A DNA stretch of 43,804 nucleotides from Candidatus Latescibacterota bacterium (lineage in GTDB: Bacteria; Latescibacterota; UBA2968; UBA8231), in the NCBI GenBank assembly GCA_007571365.1, contig RKRN01000219.1:1-43804 (forward strand), written 5' to 3'. Each line of letters starts with the position of its first letter. The first letter of the stretch is position 1. This document shows positions 1 to 7,913 of the stretch, piece after piece. A program made the translations under genes and the position numbers. The notes beneath the pieces were generated by a model. The model saw nothing but the letters and a program-made list of their open reading frames with translations, was not told where the DNA came from and made no database searches.

Positions 1-1
1 C

Positions 2-304
<303 letters not shown>

Positions 305-314
305 CAAGCTCGGC

Positions 315-878
315 TCAGGCTGCTCGATCGCAAGGCGCACAGACTAGGGCGAACCGGCGCGCACCGCCCACGTCAAGTTCGGTCGCGAAATCCTTCTTGA
401 CTGGCACAGACTGCTCGCCGCAGAAATCGCACTTGCCGCGCTCGGCGTATTCGGGAATCGCCGCTAGCTCAAATTCGATCTGTTTGCGCTTTTCGCGCCC
501 TTGGGAAAACAGCCGCGCAAAATGGAGTACTTGCCGGTCCGTCTCGCGCTCCAAGGTCCGCTCTATGATCGCGTCGAGTGCGGGGTCGTCGGGTTTGCCG
601 CCATCTTCAAGCGTGTGCCAAGCAGCGCGGCGCACTCGCGCGTCTCGATCTTCGAGCATCCGATAGAGTGCCTGCCAAACCTCGTTTATGCTGCGACGCA
701 CGTGGCAGGGGCACAAAAAGGACGCCGCCTGTAAGCGATCTTCCGGATCGTCACTACGCGACATCTGCAACAGCTCTTGAATCTCTTCGCGCCCCACGCG
801 CAGCTCGCCTTGGCGAAAAGCTGCTCGCTGATGCTTGTTTAGCCCTTGGTACTGCGCCTTGCGCCTTTTTTGGCTCAT
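315..878 (-). CDS. HEAT-repeat protein with C-terminal zinc-ribbon-like motif
   Basis: A protein of about 187 residues. The N-terminus is basic (MSQKRRKAQYQGLN). The middle looks like HEAT-type helical repeats, for example DPEDRLQAASFL and DARVRRAAWHTLEDGG, which in HEAT proteins form a scaffold for protein binding. The C-terminus carries CDFCGEQ and VCAPC, two CxxC knuckles about 30 residues apart that suggest one bound zinc. ATG 878 is preferred because AGGAG sits 8 nt upstream; an in-frame TTG at 884 is too close to it. It lies alone, antisense between tgt and yajC. No signal peptide is visible, so it is probably cytosolic. The specific role is unknown. Confidence 0.75.
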   Translation of the reverse strand: MSQKRRKAQYQGLNKHQRAAFRQGELRVGREEIQELLQMSRSDDPEDRLQAASFLCPCHVRRSINEVWQALYRMLEDRDARVRRAAWHTLEDGGKPDDPALDAIIERTLERETDRQVLHFARLFSQGREKRKQIEFELAAIPEYAERGKCDFCGEQSVPVKKDFATELDVGGARRFALVCAPCDRAA

Positions 879-911
879 GGCCAATTCTCCTGTCTCAACC
901 TTGTCATCATC

Positions 912-938
912 TTAATAGCAAAAGTGCTTTAATGTCAA
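912..938 (-). promoter_or_regulatory. Candidate promoter of the HEAT-repeat gene
   Basis: On the minus strand TTGACA (938-933) is followed after 15 nt by TATTAA (917-912). The -35 is perfect, but the spacer is short and the -10 matches only partly. It sits 34 nt upstream of the gene start at 878, which fits a promoter. Confidence 0.4.
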
Positions 939-1059
939 AAATCTGACCAAGGCGAAGCTAACCGCCTTCGCGGTGCGGAGCATTTTATGCCGGTATTACT
1001 CAGCGCGGGGATTTTTATTAAATTTTCTATGACTTTAATCTACCGAAAGGAATTTGCCC

Positions 1060-1407
1060 GTGTTCGATCTCATTTCCACAGCCTACGCCCTCGGCGGCAC
1101 ACCCTCCGACGGCGGCCAACAGGCCAACCCCATCGCCTCGCTCCTGCCCTTCGCACTGATGTTTCTGGTGCTCTACCTCTTGATCTTGCGGCCGCAGATG
1201 AAGAAGCAGAGGAACCAACAACGGATGATCGACGAACTCGAAAAAAACGATGAGATCGTCACCAGTGGCGGGATCCACGGCACCATTCTCAACATTAAAG
1301 ACGACATTCTCGTGGTCAAAATCGCCGACAACGTCAAGATTGAGGTTTCGCGGGCGGCGGTTTCGCGCGTAAAAAACAAAGAAGACGCCGACGGCAAGAG
1401 GAAGTAG
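1060..1407 (+). CDS. yajC: Preprotein translocase subunit YajC
   Basis: A 115-residue single-pass membrane protein of the Sec holotranslocon accessory complex (SecDF-YajC). One hydrophobic segment (PFALMFLVLYLLILRP, about residues 28-43) is followed by the family signature RPQMKKQ and a soluble C-terminal domain with the typical TSGGIHGTI and ending VSRVKNK. GTG 1060 is chosen because AAGGA ends at 1051, 8 nt upstream; an in-frame TTG at 1054 would leave only 2 nt. The gene overlaps fmt by one base (TAGTG), so the two are probably translationally coupled. secD and secF, the usual partners, are not next to it. Confidence 0.92.
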   Translation: MFDLISTAYALGGTPSDGGQQANPIASLLPFALMFLVLYLLILRPQMKKQRNQQRMIDELEKNDEIVTSGGIHGTILNIKDDILVVKIADNVKIEVSRAAVSRVKNKEDADGKRK

Positions 1408-2330
1408 TGAGGCTCGTCTTTATGGGAACCCCGCGCTTTGCGGTTCCCTCCTTAAAAGCCCTCGCCCAGAGCCGTCATCAGGTCGTCGCCGTCGTCACCA
1501 ACCCCGACCGACCGCAGGGGCGGGGCCGCCAGCTTGCCAGTCCGCCCGTCAAAGAACAGGCCCTAAAGCTCGGATTAGAAATAGTGCAACCGGCCACGAT
1601 TGACGACCCCGCGCTAGCCGCGGCACTAGCGGCGCACACGCCCGACCTCTTTGTCGTCGTGGCCTTTTCAATGCTCCCCCGGCACCTACTCGCCATTCCC
1701 CGCTTCGGCTCAATCAACCTGCATCCTTCGCTTTTGCCAGCCTATCGCGGCGCGGCTCCCATTATCTGGGCGGTGGCCAATGGCGAGAAGGAGACTGGCA
1801 TCACCACTTTCCAACTCAACTCGCGCATCGACGCCGGGCACATCTTGCTCCAGCGCCGCTTTGCCATCGGCTGCGACGAGACGGCCGGAGAGTTGGAAGC
1901 CCGCTTGTGCGTGGAAGGTGCCAAGATGGTCGTGGCGACTGTCGATGGGCTGGAAGACGGCCGCCTCAGCGGACGGCCCCAAGGTACGAACGGCGTCAGC
2001 CGCGCCCCCAAGCTAGTCAAAGAGGACGGCCAGATTGACTGGCACCAGCCGACTGAGCGGGTGCATAACCTCGTCCGCAGCATGAACCCCGTACCGGGTG
2101 CCTATACCCACTGGCAGGGCAAAACGCTCAAAATACACCGGACTCAGCGCGCGGCGGGCAACGGCGTACCGGGTACCGTACTCTGCGCCGATGGTCGTCG
2201 AGGTTTAACTGTGGCCTGTGGCGAGGGTGCTCTACAACTGATCCAAGTACAACCGGCGGGCAAAGCTGTCATGGAGGGAACGGCCTTTGTGCGAGGCTAT
2301 CCGATTGCGGCCGATATGCGGCTGGGCTAG
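1407..2330 (+). CDS. fmt: Methionyl-tRNA formyltransferase
   Basis: A 307-residue cytosolic enzyme that transfers a formyl group from 10-formyl-tetrahydrofolate to initiator Met-tRNA. The N-terminal Rossmann domain starts with the typical MGTPRFAVPSL. The catalytic motif INLHPSLLPAYRGAAPI (about residues 104-120) supplies the catalytic Asn and His, and NSRIDAGHIL supplies the catalytic Asp. The C-terminal OB-like domain begins near DWHQPTERVHNLVRSMNP. Length is normal for the family. GTG start overlaps the yajC stop by one base. The DUF5683 gene begins inside its last 44 bases. The partner def (peptide deformylase), often adjacent in other genomes, is not in view. Confidence 0.95.
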   Translation: MRLVFMGTPRFAVPSLKALAQSRHQVVAVVTNPDRPQGRGRQLASPPVKEQALKLGLEIVQPATIDDPALAAALAAHTPDLFVVVAFSMLPRHLLAIPRFGSINLHPSLLPAYRGAAPIIWAVANGEKETGITTFQLNSRIDAGHILLQRRFAIGCDETAGELEARLCVEGAKMVVATVDGLEDGRLSGRPQGTNGVSRAPKLVKEDGQIDWHQPTERVHNLVRSMNPVPGAYTHWQGKTLKIHRTQRAAGNGVPGTVLCADGRRGLTVACGEGALQLIQVQPAGKAVMEGTAFVRGYPIAADMRLG

Positions 2331-2778
2331 CCTGCTCCTCGTCCTGTTTGCCGGGCGACCCGCCGGCGCTACAAAAGTAGAGACCGATTCGACTCGCACC
2401 GCGCCGTCTCTCAGTGCTGAGACCGCCCCCTTGCCTTCGGCGCATGGGGCGCTCTTGCGCTCGGCCGTGTTGCCCGGCTGGGGCCAATTCTACAATGGCC
2501 GCCCGGTCAAGGGGCTGTTCTTCGGCGCGGCAAGCGCGACGGCCCTCGCTGCGGTTGTGGTCGAATATCGCCGCATCCGCTCCGCGTCCACGCCCGCCGC
2601 CCACCAAGACCACACCGCCCGCCGCAACAGTCGCCTGTTTTTCTTCGCGCTTTCGGTCGCCTTGGCCGCCACCGACGCCTATGTCGACGCCCACCTCGCG
2701 GACTTTGGCACATCCGGGCTTGGGGTTGAGATGCAGCGCGGCAAAGCGTGGCTCAGGCTGAAAGCACCGCTGCCTTAG
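2287..2778 (+). CDS. DUF5683-type small membrane protein
   Basis: A 163-residue protein. An N-terminal hydrophobic stretch (ASLLLVLFAG) looks like a signal peptide or anchor. The family signature SAVLPGWGQFYNGRPVKG (about residues 58-75) is followed by two hydrophobic segments (GLFFGAASATALAAVVV and LFFFALSVALAATDAYVDAHL). This PGxGQxYNG motif with two helices is the hallmark of DUF5683, a family of unknown function common in Bacteroidetes and related groups. The TTG start at 2287 lies 9 nt after GGAGG (2273-2277) within fmt, so the 44-nt overlap with fmt looks real. Function cannot be assigned. Confidence 0.75.
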   Translation: MCEAIRLRPICGWASLLLVLFAGRPAGATKVETDSTRTAPSLSAETAPLPSAHGALLRSAVLPGWGQFYNGRPVKGLFFGAASATALAAVVVEYRRIRSASTPAAHQDHTARRNSRLFFFALSVALAATDAYVDAHLADFGTSGLGVEMQRGKAWLRLKAPLP

Positions 2779-2880
2779 CGGCCCGGCTCGAGCCGCTGGC
2801 GATAAACTGCTTGCCTACTTAGCCCCAAGCAACCTATTTGAACGGGCTGTCAAACGAAGACTTTTGATTTGAGGGATACC

Positions 2881-3432
2881 ATGAAAGAGCGCCATTGTGC
2901 CTTACTCCTCCTTGCCGCGTTGTTCGCTTCCTGTGGCACGGACTCGACCAAAAGCCCCAACGCCGAGCCGCCGGTACTCTCTGCCCAGCTCGATGGCCGC
3001 TACGCGCAAAGCATTCGCATTGAGGAGGGCCAATTCACGGCTACCGGCCCCGAGCAAGAGGTCGTACTCACCTTTGCGGCCCAAGGCATGGTAAACGTCA
3101 AACAGTTTGAGTTGCGCCTAGCAATCGAACCAGCCAACGCCTTGGCTTTTGCCGGCTCTTCTTTCGCCGCGACCGCACCTTTTCTCACCCCGCCCTTAAG
3201 TATTGAGCGAACGGAAGAAGGGCAGTGGCGCACCGGCGGCGCGAGCATCACCGAAACCAAACAGGGCGACGATATTCTAGGGACGCTTACGCTGCGCACC
3301 GGCGACAGCTTCGCCGCCGAGATGCAAGTGCAAGTACGCGTGACCTTCTTCTCACTAGGACCCAGTTTCTCTGACCGCGACGCCTATACAGCCACAGACC
3401 TCAACATGGGCGTGGTGATCAACGGCGGCTGA
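2881..3432 (+). CDS. Secreted lipoprotein, possibly cohesin-like fold
   Basis: About 183 residues. The N-terminus has a basic start (MKERH), a hydrophobic core and a lipobox ending LFASC, so it is probably a lipoprotein anchored after cleavage by signal peptidase II. The mature part is rich in alternating beta-strand pattern; segments like VKQFELRLAI, LAFAG and ILGTLTLRTG resemble the strands of cohesin-type domains, which bind dockerin or act as extracellular adhesion modules. No catalytic motif is visible. ATG 2881 is preferred over TTG 2869 because GAGGG (2871-2875) precedes it. It stands alone between the DUF5683 gene and tRNA-Ala. The cohesin suggestion is inference. Confidence 0.7.
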   Translation: MKERHCALLLLAALFASCGTDSTKSPNAEPPVLSAQLDGRYAQSIRIEEGQFTATGPEQEVVLTFAAQGMVNVKQFELRLAIEPANALAFAGSSFAATAPFLTPPLSIERTEEGQWRTGGASITETKQGDDILGTLTLRTGDSFAAEMQVQVRVTFFSLGPSFSDRDAYTATDLNMGVVINGG

Positions 3433-3441
3433 CTCGGCTCC

Positions 3442-3471
3442 TTGACGATGTAGCGGGGGATTGCTTATCTT
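3442..3471 (+). promoter_or_regulatory. Promoter of tRNA-Ala
   Basis: TTGACG (3442-3447), an 18-nt spacer and TATCTT (3466-3471) form a sigma70-type promoter. The expected start near 3478 is only about 5 nt before the mature tRNA. Confidence 0.65.
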
Positions 3472-3482
3472 TTTGTTTTCGT

Positions 3483-3558
3483 GGGGCTGTAGCTCAGTTG
3501 GGAGAGCGCCTGAATGGCATTCAGGAGGTCAGGGGTTCGATTCCCCTCAGCTCCACCA
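3483..3558 (+). tRNA. tRNA-Ala (anticodon GGC)
   Basis: A 76-nt cloverleaf. The acceptor stem GGGGCTG (3483-3489) pairs with CAGCTCC (3548-3554) with one G-U pair. D arm is AGCTCAGTTGGGAGAGC. The anticodon stem CCTGA/TCAGG encloses loop ATGGCAT, giving anticodon GGC with the expected T33. The T arm holds GGTTCGATTCC. Discriminator A is followed by an encoded CCA (3556-3558). Promoter and terminator flank it closely, so it is probably a monocistronic tRNA unit. Confidence 0.97.
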
Positions 3559-3577
3559 TGATAAGTTATCAGGTAAT

Positions 3578-3614
3578 AAAGGGTTTACGACATGCCGTCG
3601 CAGACCCTTTTTTT
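3578..3614 (+). terminator. Rho-independent terminator after tRNA-Ala
   Basis: Stem AAAGGGT (3578-3584) pairs with ACCCTTT (3604-3610), with an inner stem CGAC/GTCG around loop ATGCC, followed by a run of T to 3614. It ends 20 nt after the tRNA starts its 3' flank and before mfd, so it separates the two units. Confidence 0.8.
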
Positions 3615-3694
3615 CGGATACCCCGCCGTGAACATGCTCCCTCTGGCTGTTTTCGCCGCACAAATTTCTCTACTAGCACGTTGAGAACAACGGA

Positions 3695-6600
3695 ATGGAT
3701 TCAGCCCATTCACTCGACCACCTCGTTCGCCTGACGTCCCACACGGACCGTTTCAAAGAGGTCGTCGCCCGGCTTGCTCATGGGCAGCAACACATCCTGT
3801 TCCACGGGCTACCTACGGCCCTGGCCGCGTTTCTCGCCAGCCACATCCGCACGGCCCTCGAACGCCCCGTGCTCATCGTCGCGGCCGACGAAGATCGCGC
3901 CGAGCAGTGGCGCGACGACCTCCAAATCATCGCCGGTGAGCAGATGGTCCATTACTTCCCCGCTTGGGACGTTGGAATCTACGACCGGCAGTCCCCGGAC
4001 CTCGAAATCACCAGCTTGCGCGTGGCGGCCGCGGCTCGGCTCATGCGCCGCGAACCGGCCATCGTCGTCGCCCCGGCCGCGGCCCTGCTCGATCCGCTAA
4101 TCCCGCCTCATGCCCTCGAACTCGGCACGGAGATCCTCAAAGTAGGCGAGGAACGCGACCTCGACGCGCTCTGCGCGCACTGGGTCGCCTGTGGCTTTGA
4201 CCGCGTGGCCGCTATTGACGGCATCGGACAGTTCAGCCTGCGCGGCGGCATCCTCGACATATACCCTTTCGGCGTTGAGCATCCCTACCGCTGCGAGTTC
4301 TTCGGCGATGAGATCGAATCCATCCGCCACTTTGACGTCAGCACTCAGCGTTCGCTAAGCACCTGCGAAGAGGCTTGGGTGCTACCGGCGCACGAGGTAC
4401 TGTTTGATTCCCCCTTTTACGAAGATTATCTCCAGCGGATTGCGGCCGCTGGCGCGGCCGAAGCCCTCGCTCCGCTGCAAGACCAGCTAGAACTAGGCGA
4501 ATCGCTCGACGGCATTGAGTGCTATATGCCCCTACTCTACGGCCGCGACGCCGGGCTTTTTGAGTACTTCGAGGAGCCAATACTCTTTTTGGAAGAGCGC
4601 GAGGAAATCGCAGCGGCCCTCGGCAAGGCCCTGGCGAAGCCGCGCCAAGAGTACGAGCGGTCGCGGCACAAAGAATCGCTACTGCCTCCGTCGGCACTCC
4701 TGCGCGACGAGGATTGGCTCATTGCACAGCTCGATGGCCGCACCCGGCTCGAACCAGCCCCCTTGGGCCAACTCGACAACGCCATCCGCTTCGAGGCCAC
4801 CGAGCCGCGCGTCTTTGCCGGCGAACGCGCCCTCCTCCAGCAGGAAATTGACCGGCTCGCAGCCGAGTCCTACGCCATCCACATCCGCTGCGAGACCAAG
4901 GGACAGGCCGTCCGCTTACAGGAAATTTTCGCCGATTGTCCCGAGATCCACTTCGGCCTTGGCTCGCTGCACCAAGGCTTCACCTTTCCGCAGGCCCAGC
5001 TAGCCCTGCTCAACGACCACGAGATCTTCAGCCGCCAGAAACGCCGATTCCGCTACCGCCGATTCCGCACAGCCAAATCCATCGCCAACCACGGAGCCTT
5101 GCAGCGCGGCGATTTCGTCGTCCACATTGACCACGGCATTGGCCGCTACTCGGGCATCCGCCGCCTGCGGATCGGCGGACGCGAGCACGATTGCCTCGTC
5201 GTGGCCTATCAGGACCAGGACCGCGTCTTCGTACCCGTCGAACAACTCGACCGCCTGCGCAAGTATTCCAGTGCCGAAGGCGAGGTGCCCCTGCTCAGCA
5301 AGTTGGGTAGTGCCGCTTGGGAAAAGCTCAAGGAGCGCACGCGCGAAGAGATCTTCAAAATGGCCAGCGAGCTGATGCACCTCTATGCCGAGCGCAAGGC
5401 GAGGCCCGGCTTCGTGTTTTCAGCCGATGGACCTCTGCACCGCGAGCTAGAGGCGGCTTTTCCCTTCCAAGAGACGCCCGACCAGTTGTGCACTATGGAA
5501 GAAGTCAAAAAGGACATGGAAGCGCCGCATCCGATGGATCGCTTAGTCTGCGGCGACGTCGGCTATGGCAAGACCGAAGTCGCCGTGCGCGCGGCCTTCA
5601 AGGCCATCTGCGACCACAAGCAGGTCGCCGTGTTGGTGCCCACCACCATTCTCGCCGAGCAGCACTACCAGACCTTCTCCGAACGCATGGGGCACACCCC
5701 GGCGCGCGTCGAGGTGCTCAGCCGCTTCCGCTCCCCCAAAGCTCAGCAGCAGATCCTCCGATCCGTCAGAAATGGCCAAGTCGATGTACTCATCGGCACC
5801 CATCGCATCCTCTCCAAGGACATCCGCTTTCGCGACTTAGGGCTTTTGATCGTCGATGAGGAGCAGCGCTTTGGGGTCCGCCACAAGGAGCGACTCAAGC
5901 AGCTCAAGCGGCTCGTCGATGTACTGACTCTGACGGCGACCCCGATTCCGCGCACGCTGCACATGTCGATGATGGGCGCTCGAGATATGTCGGTGATCAA
6001 CACCCCGCCGCAGGATCGCCTGCCCATCCACACCGAGATTCTAGCTTTTGCCGAGGGCCGCATTGCCGAGGCCATCCACCGCGAGGTCGAGCGCGGCGGT
6101 CAAATCTACTTCGTCCACAACCGAGTGCAGTCGATTCAGCGGCTCAAGGAATACCTGCAAGAGCTCCTGCCACAGGTGCGCTTTGGCGTCGCCCACGGGC
6201 AGATGCCACCCAAGCAGCTAGAGAAAGTCATGGTCGACTTCTTGGAACGAACGTACGACTGTTTAGTCTGCACTATGATCATTGAATCGGGTATCGACAT
6301 TCCTTCGGTCAACACCATCATCGTCAACCGCGCCGACGCGCTGGGCCTGAGTCAACTCTACCAGATCAGGGGCCGGGTCGGCCGCTCCAACGAGCGCGCC
6401 TACGCCTATCTGCTAGTGCCCAAGGGCAAAAAGCTGACCAAGAAGAGTCGCCTGCGCCTACGCGCCATTGAGGAATTCGCCGATTTGGGGTCTGGATTCA
6501 ACATCGCCATGCGCGATTTAGAGATCCGCGGTGCCGGCAACCTAGTAGGGGCGCAGCAACACGGATTTATCGCGGCCGTCGGCTTCGACCTCTACTGCCG

Positions 6601-7093
6601 CTTGTTGGACGAGGCCATGCGCGAAATCAAGGGCGAGTACGCACCCGACACCCCCGAACCAGAAATAAAAATTGCGGTCTCGGCGTATATTCCAGATGAG
6701 TACCTAGGCGACCCAGACCAAAAAATGGAGTTCTACCAACGCTTAGCGGACGCGGGCCGTATCGTCGATCTTTTGGACATCCGCGAAGAGCTGCAAGATC
6801 GCTTTGGACGCCTGCCCCAGCCAGCGCTCTCGCTAATGCACATCATGGAAATCAAGATTATGGCCCGCCAGCTTGGCCTCGCAAGCGTTCAGTTGGAGCA
6901 GAGCCGCTTGCGCCTCGCCTTTCCGCCAGACAGGCCAGTCTCACCCGTCGACATTCAGAAGATGGTGGAACAGTGTTCCGCCCAGCTGGACTTCGACTTG
7001 GGCGAGCAGCTCAAGATCGAGGTTCGGGTGCCGGGCCGCGACGAAATAGAGCGCTTGGAAAAGGTGCGCAACACCTTGGAGGAAATCCTCTGA
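3695..7093 (+). CDS. mfd: Transcription-repair coupling factor Mfd
   Basis: A full-length 1132-residue DNA translocase that removes stalled RNA polymerase and recruits UvrA in transcription-coupled repair. The N-terminal UvrB-like region covers about residues 1-400. The RNA-polymerase-interacting CarD-like domain starts near residue 471 (GDFVVHIDHGIGRYSG). The helicase core shows Walker A GDVGYGKTEV (about 620-630), Walker B-type DEEQRFG (about 720), TATPIPRTLHMSM, and motif VI QIRGRVGRS. The C-terminal TRCF domain follows. It heads a compact run; the next gene overlaps its stop by 4 nt. No strong ribosome-binding site precedes ATG 3695, but no better start is available. Confidence 0.97.
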   Translation: MDSAHSLDHLVRLTSHTDRFKEVVARLAHGQQHILFHGLPTALAAFLASHIRTALERPVLIVAADEDRAEQWRDDLQIIAGEQMVHYFPAWDVGIYDRQSPDLEITSLRVAAAARLMRREPAIVVAPAAALLDPLIPPHALELGTEILKVGEERDLDALCAHWVACGFDRVAAIDGIGQFSLRGGILDIYPFGVEHPYRCEFFGDEIESIRHFDVSTQRSLSTCEEAWVLPAHEVLFDSPFYEDYLQRIAAAGAAEALAPLQDQLELGESLDGIECYMPLLYGRDAGLFEYFEEPILFLEEREEIAAALGKALAKPRQEYERSRHKESLLPPSALLRDEDWLIAQLDGRTRLEPAPLGQLDNAIRFEATEPRVFAGERALLQQEIDRLAAESYAIHIRCETKGQAVRLQEIFADCPEIHFGLGSLHQGFTFPQAQLALLNDHEIFSRQKRRFRYRRFRTAKSIANHGALQRGDFVVHIDHGIGRYSGIRRLRIGGREHDCLVVAYQDQDRVFVPVEQLDRLRKYSSAEGEVPLLSKLGSAAWEKLKERTREEIFKMASELMHLYAERKARPGFVFSADGPLHRELEAAFPFQETPDQLCTMEEVKKDMEAPHPMDRLVCGDVGYGKTEVAVRAAFKAICDHKQVAVLVPTTILAEQHYQTFSERMGHTPARVEVLSRFRSPKAQQQILRSVRNGQVDVLIGTHRILSKDIRFRDLGLLIVDEEQRFGVRHKERLKQLKRLVDVLTLTATPIPRTLHMSMMGARDMSVINTPPQDRLPIHTEILAFAEGRIAEAIHREVERGGQIYFVHNRVQSIQRLKEYLQELLPQVRFGVAHGQMPPKQLEKVMVDFLERTYDCLVCTMIIESGIDIPSVNTIIVNRADALGLSQLYQIRGRVGRSNERAYAYLLVPKGKKLTKKSRLRLRAIEEFADLGSGFNIAMRDLEIRGAGNLVGAQQHGFIAAVGFDLYCRLLDEAMREIKGEYAPDTPEPEIKIAVSAYIPDEYLGDPDQKMEFYQRLADAGRIVDLLDIREELQDRFGRLPQPALSLMHIMEIKIMARQLGLASVQLEQSRLRLAFPPDRPVSPVDIQKMVEQCSAQLDFDLGEQLKIEVRVPGRDEIERLEKVRNTLEEIL

Positions 7094-7911
7094 ACGTACT
7101 GCTTGCCATCGCGCTCGCACTCGGTGCGCTGCCGGGGTGCGAATCGTCGAGCACCCGCGATATCGTCGCCCGCGTCGGAGATACCCAACTCGCGGAGAGC
7201 GATATTACCAGCCGACTCGCGCCCGACCTCGACGCCGAGACCGCCAAAGAGGAACGAGCGCAACTCATCGAGGCTTGGGTGCGCCAAGAATTGCTCTATC
7301 AGGAAGCACTCGCCCGCGGGCTTCACCAACAAGCGTGGCTCAAATCGCTCCTAGCGCAGATGGAGCGCGACCTGCTGGTGGCAGCCTTGCTCGACTCCGA
7401 GTTCCAAGACCAAGAGCTCGACTTCAGCGAGGTCGCGATCCGCCGCTACTACGACGCGAATCAAGCTGATTTTCGCCGGCAGCACCCCGAGATTAGGGCG
7501 CGGCACATTCTCCTGCCTAGCCAGCGCGAGGCCAGCGCGAGGCGTCAGACCCTGCTGCAGCACGGCGAGAGTTTTGCCGAGCTGGCTCGCAAGTACTCGC
7601 TCGATGCCACCACTCGCAACGAAGGAGGCGAGTTGGGCTATTTCTCCGAAGCAGAAAATCCCATCCTGTGGGCCGCGTGCCAAGGCCTACCGATTGAGGT
7701 CGTTTCCGAGCCCGTGCCGACCGAGTACGGCTACCATCTCATCCAAGTCCTAGAGCACGGCGAGGTCGGCACGGTCCGCGAGTTCGCGCAAGTGCGCTCC
7801 CAGATTGTCGAGGCACTCGTGCATAAGCACCATCAATCTCAGCTCGACCAACTCGTCGCCAAACTTAAAAAATCCACAGACTGGGCTATCGAGGCCCCTA
7901 CCAATCCCTGA
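7090..7911 (+). CDS. Parvulin-type peptidyl-prolyl isomerase lipoprotein (likely CTG start)
   Basis: A PpiC-domain protein of about 273 residues that should catalyse prolyl cis-trans isomerisation in the periplasm during outer-membrane protein folding. The parvulin domain runs from IRARHILLP through GGELGYFSEA to YGYHLIQV, the usual core motifs. The best start is CTG 7090: it overlaps the mfd TGA as CTGA, lies 7 nt after GGAGGA (7078-7083), and yields MNVLLAIALALGALPGC, a lipoprotein signal with lipobox LPGC. No ATG, GTG or TTG exists in frame nearby; the next upstream one is GTG 6973, deep in mfd, and would bury the signal. The signal lacks the usual basic residues. It precedes surA by 2 nt. 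Confidence 0.82.
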   Translation: MNVLLAIALALGALPGCESSSTRDIVARVGDTQLAESDITSRLAPDLDAETAKEERAQLIEAWVRQELLYQEALARGLHQQAWLKSLLAQMERDLLVAALLDSEFQDQELDFSEVAIRRYYDANQADFRRQHPEIRARHILLPSQREASARRQTLLQHGESFAELARKYSLDATTRNEGGELGYFSEAENPILWAACQGLPIEVVSEPVPTEYGYHLIQVLEHGEVGTVREFAQVRSQIVEALVHKHHQSQLDQLVAKLKKSTDWAIEAPTNP

Positions 7912-7913
7912 TT

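Noticed and set aside
3498-3734. Open frame crossing the tRNA-Ala gene
   Set aside because: It lies over the tRNA and its terminator; not a gene.
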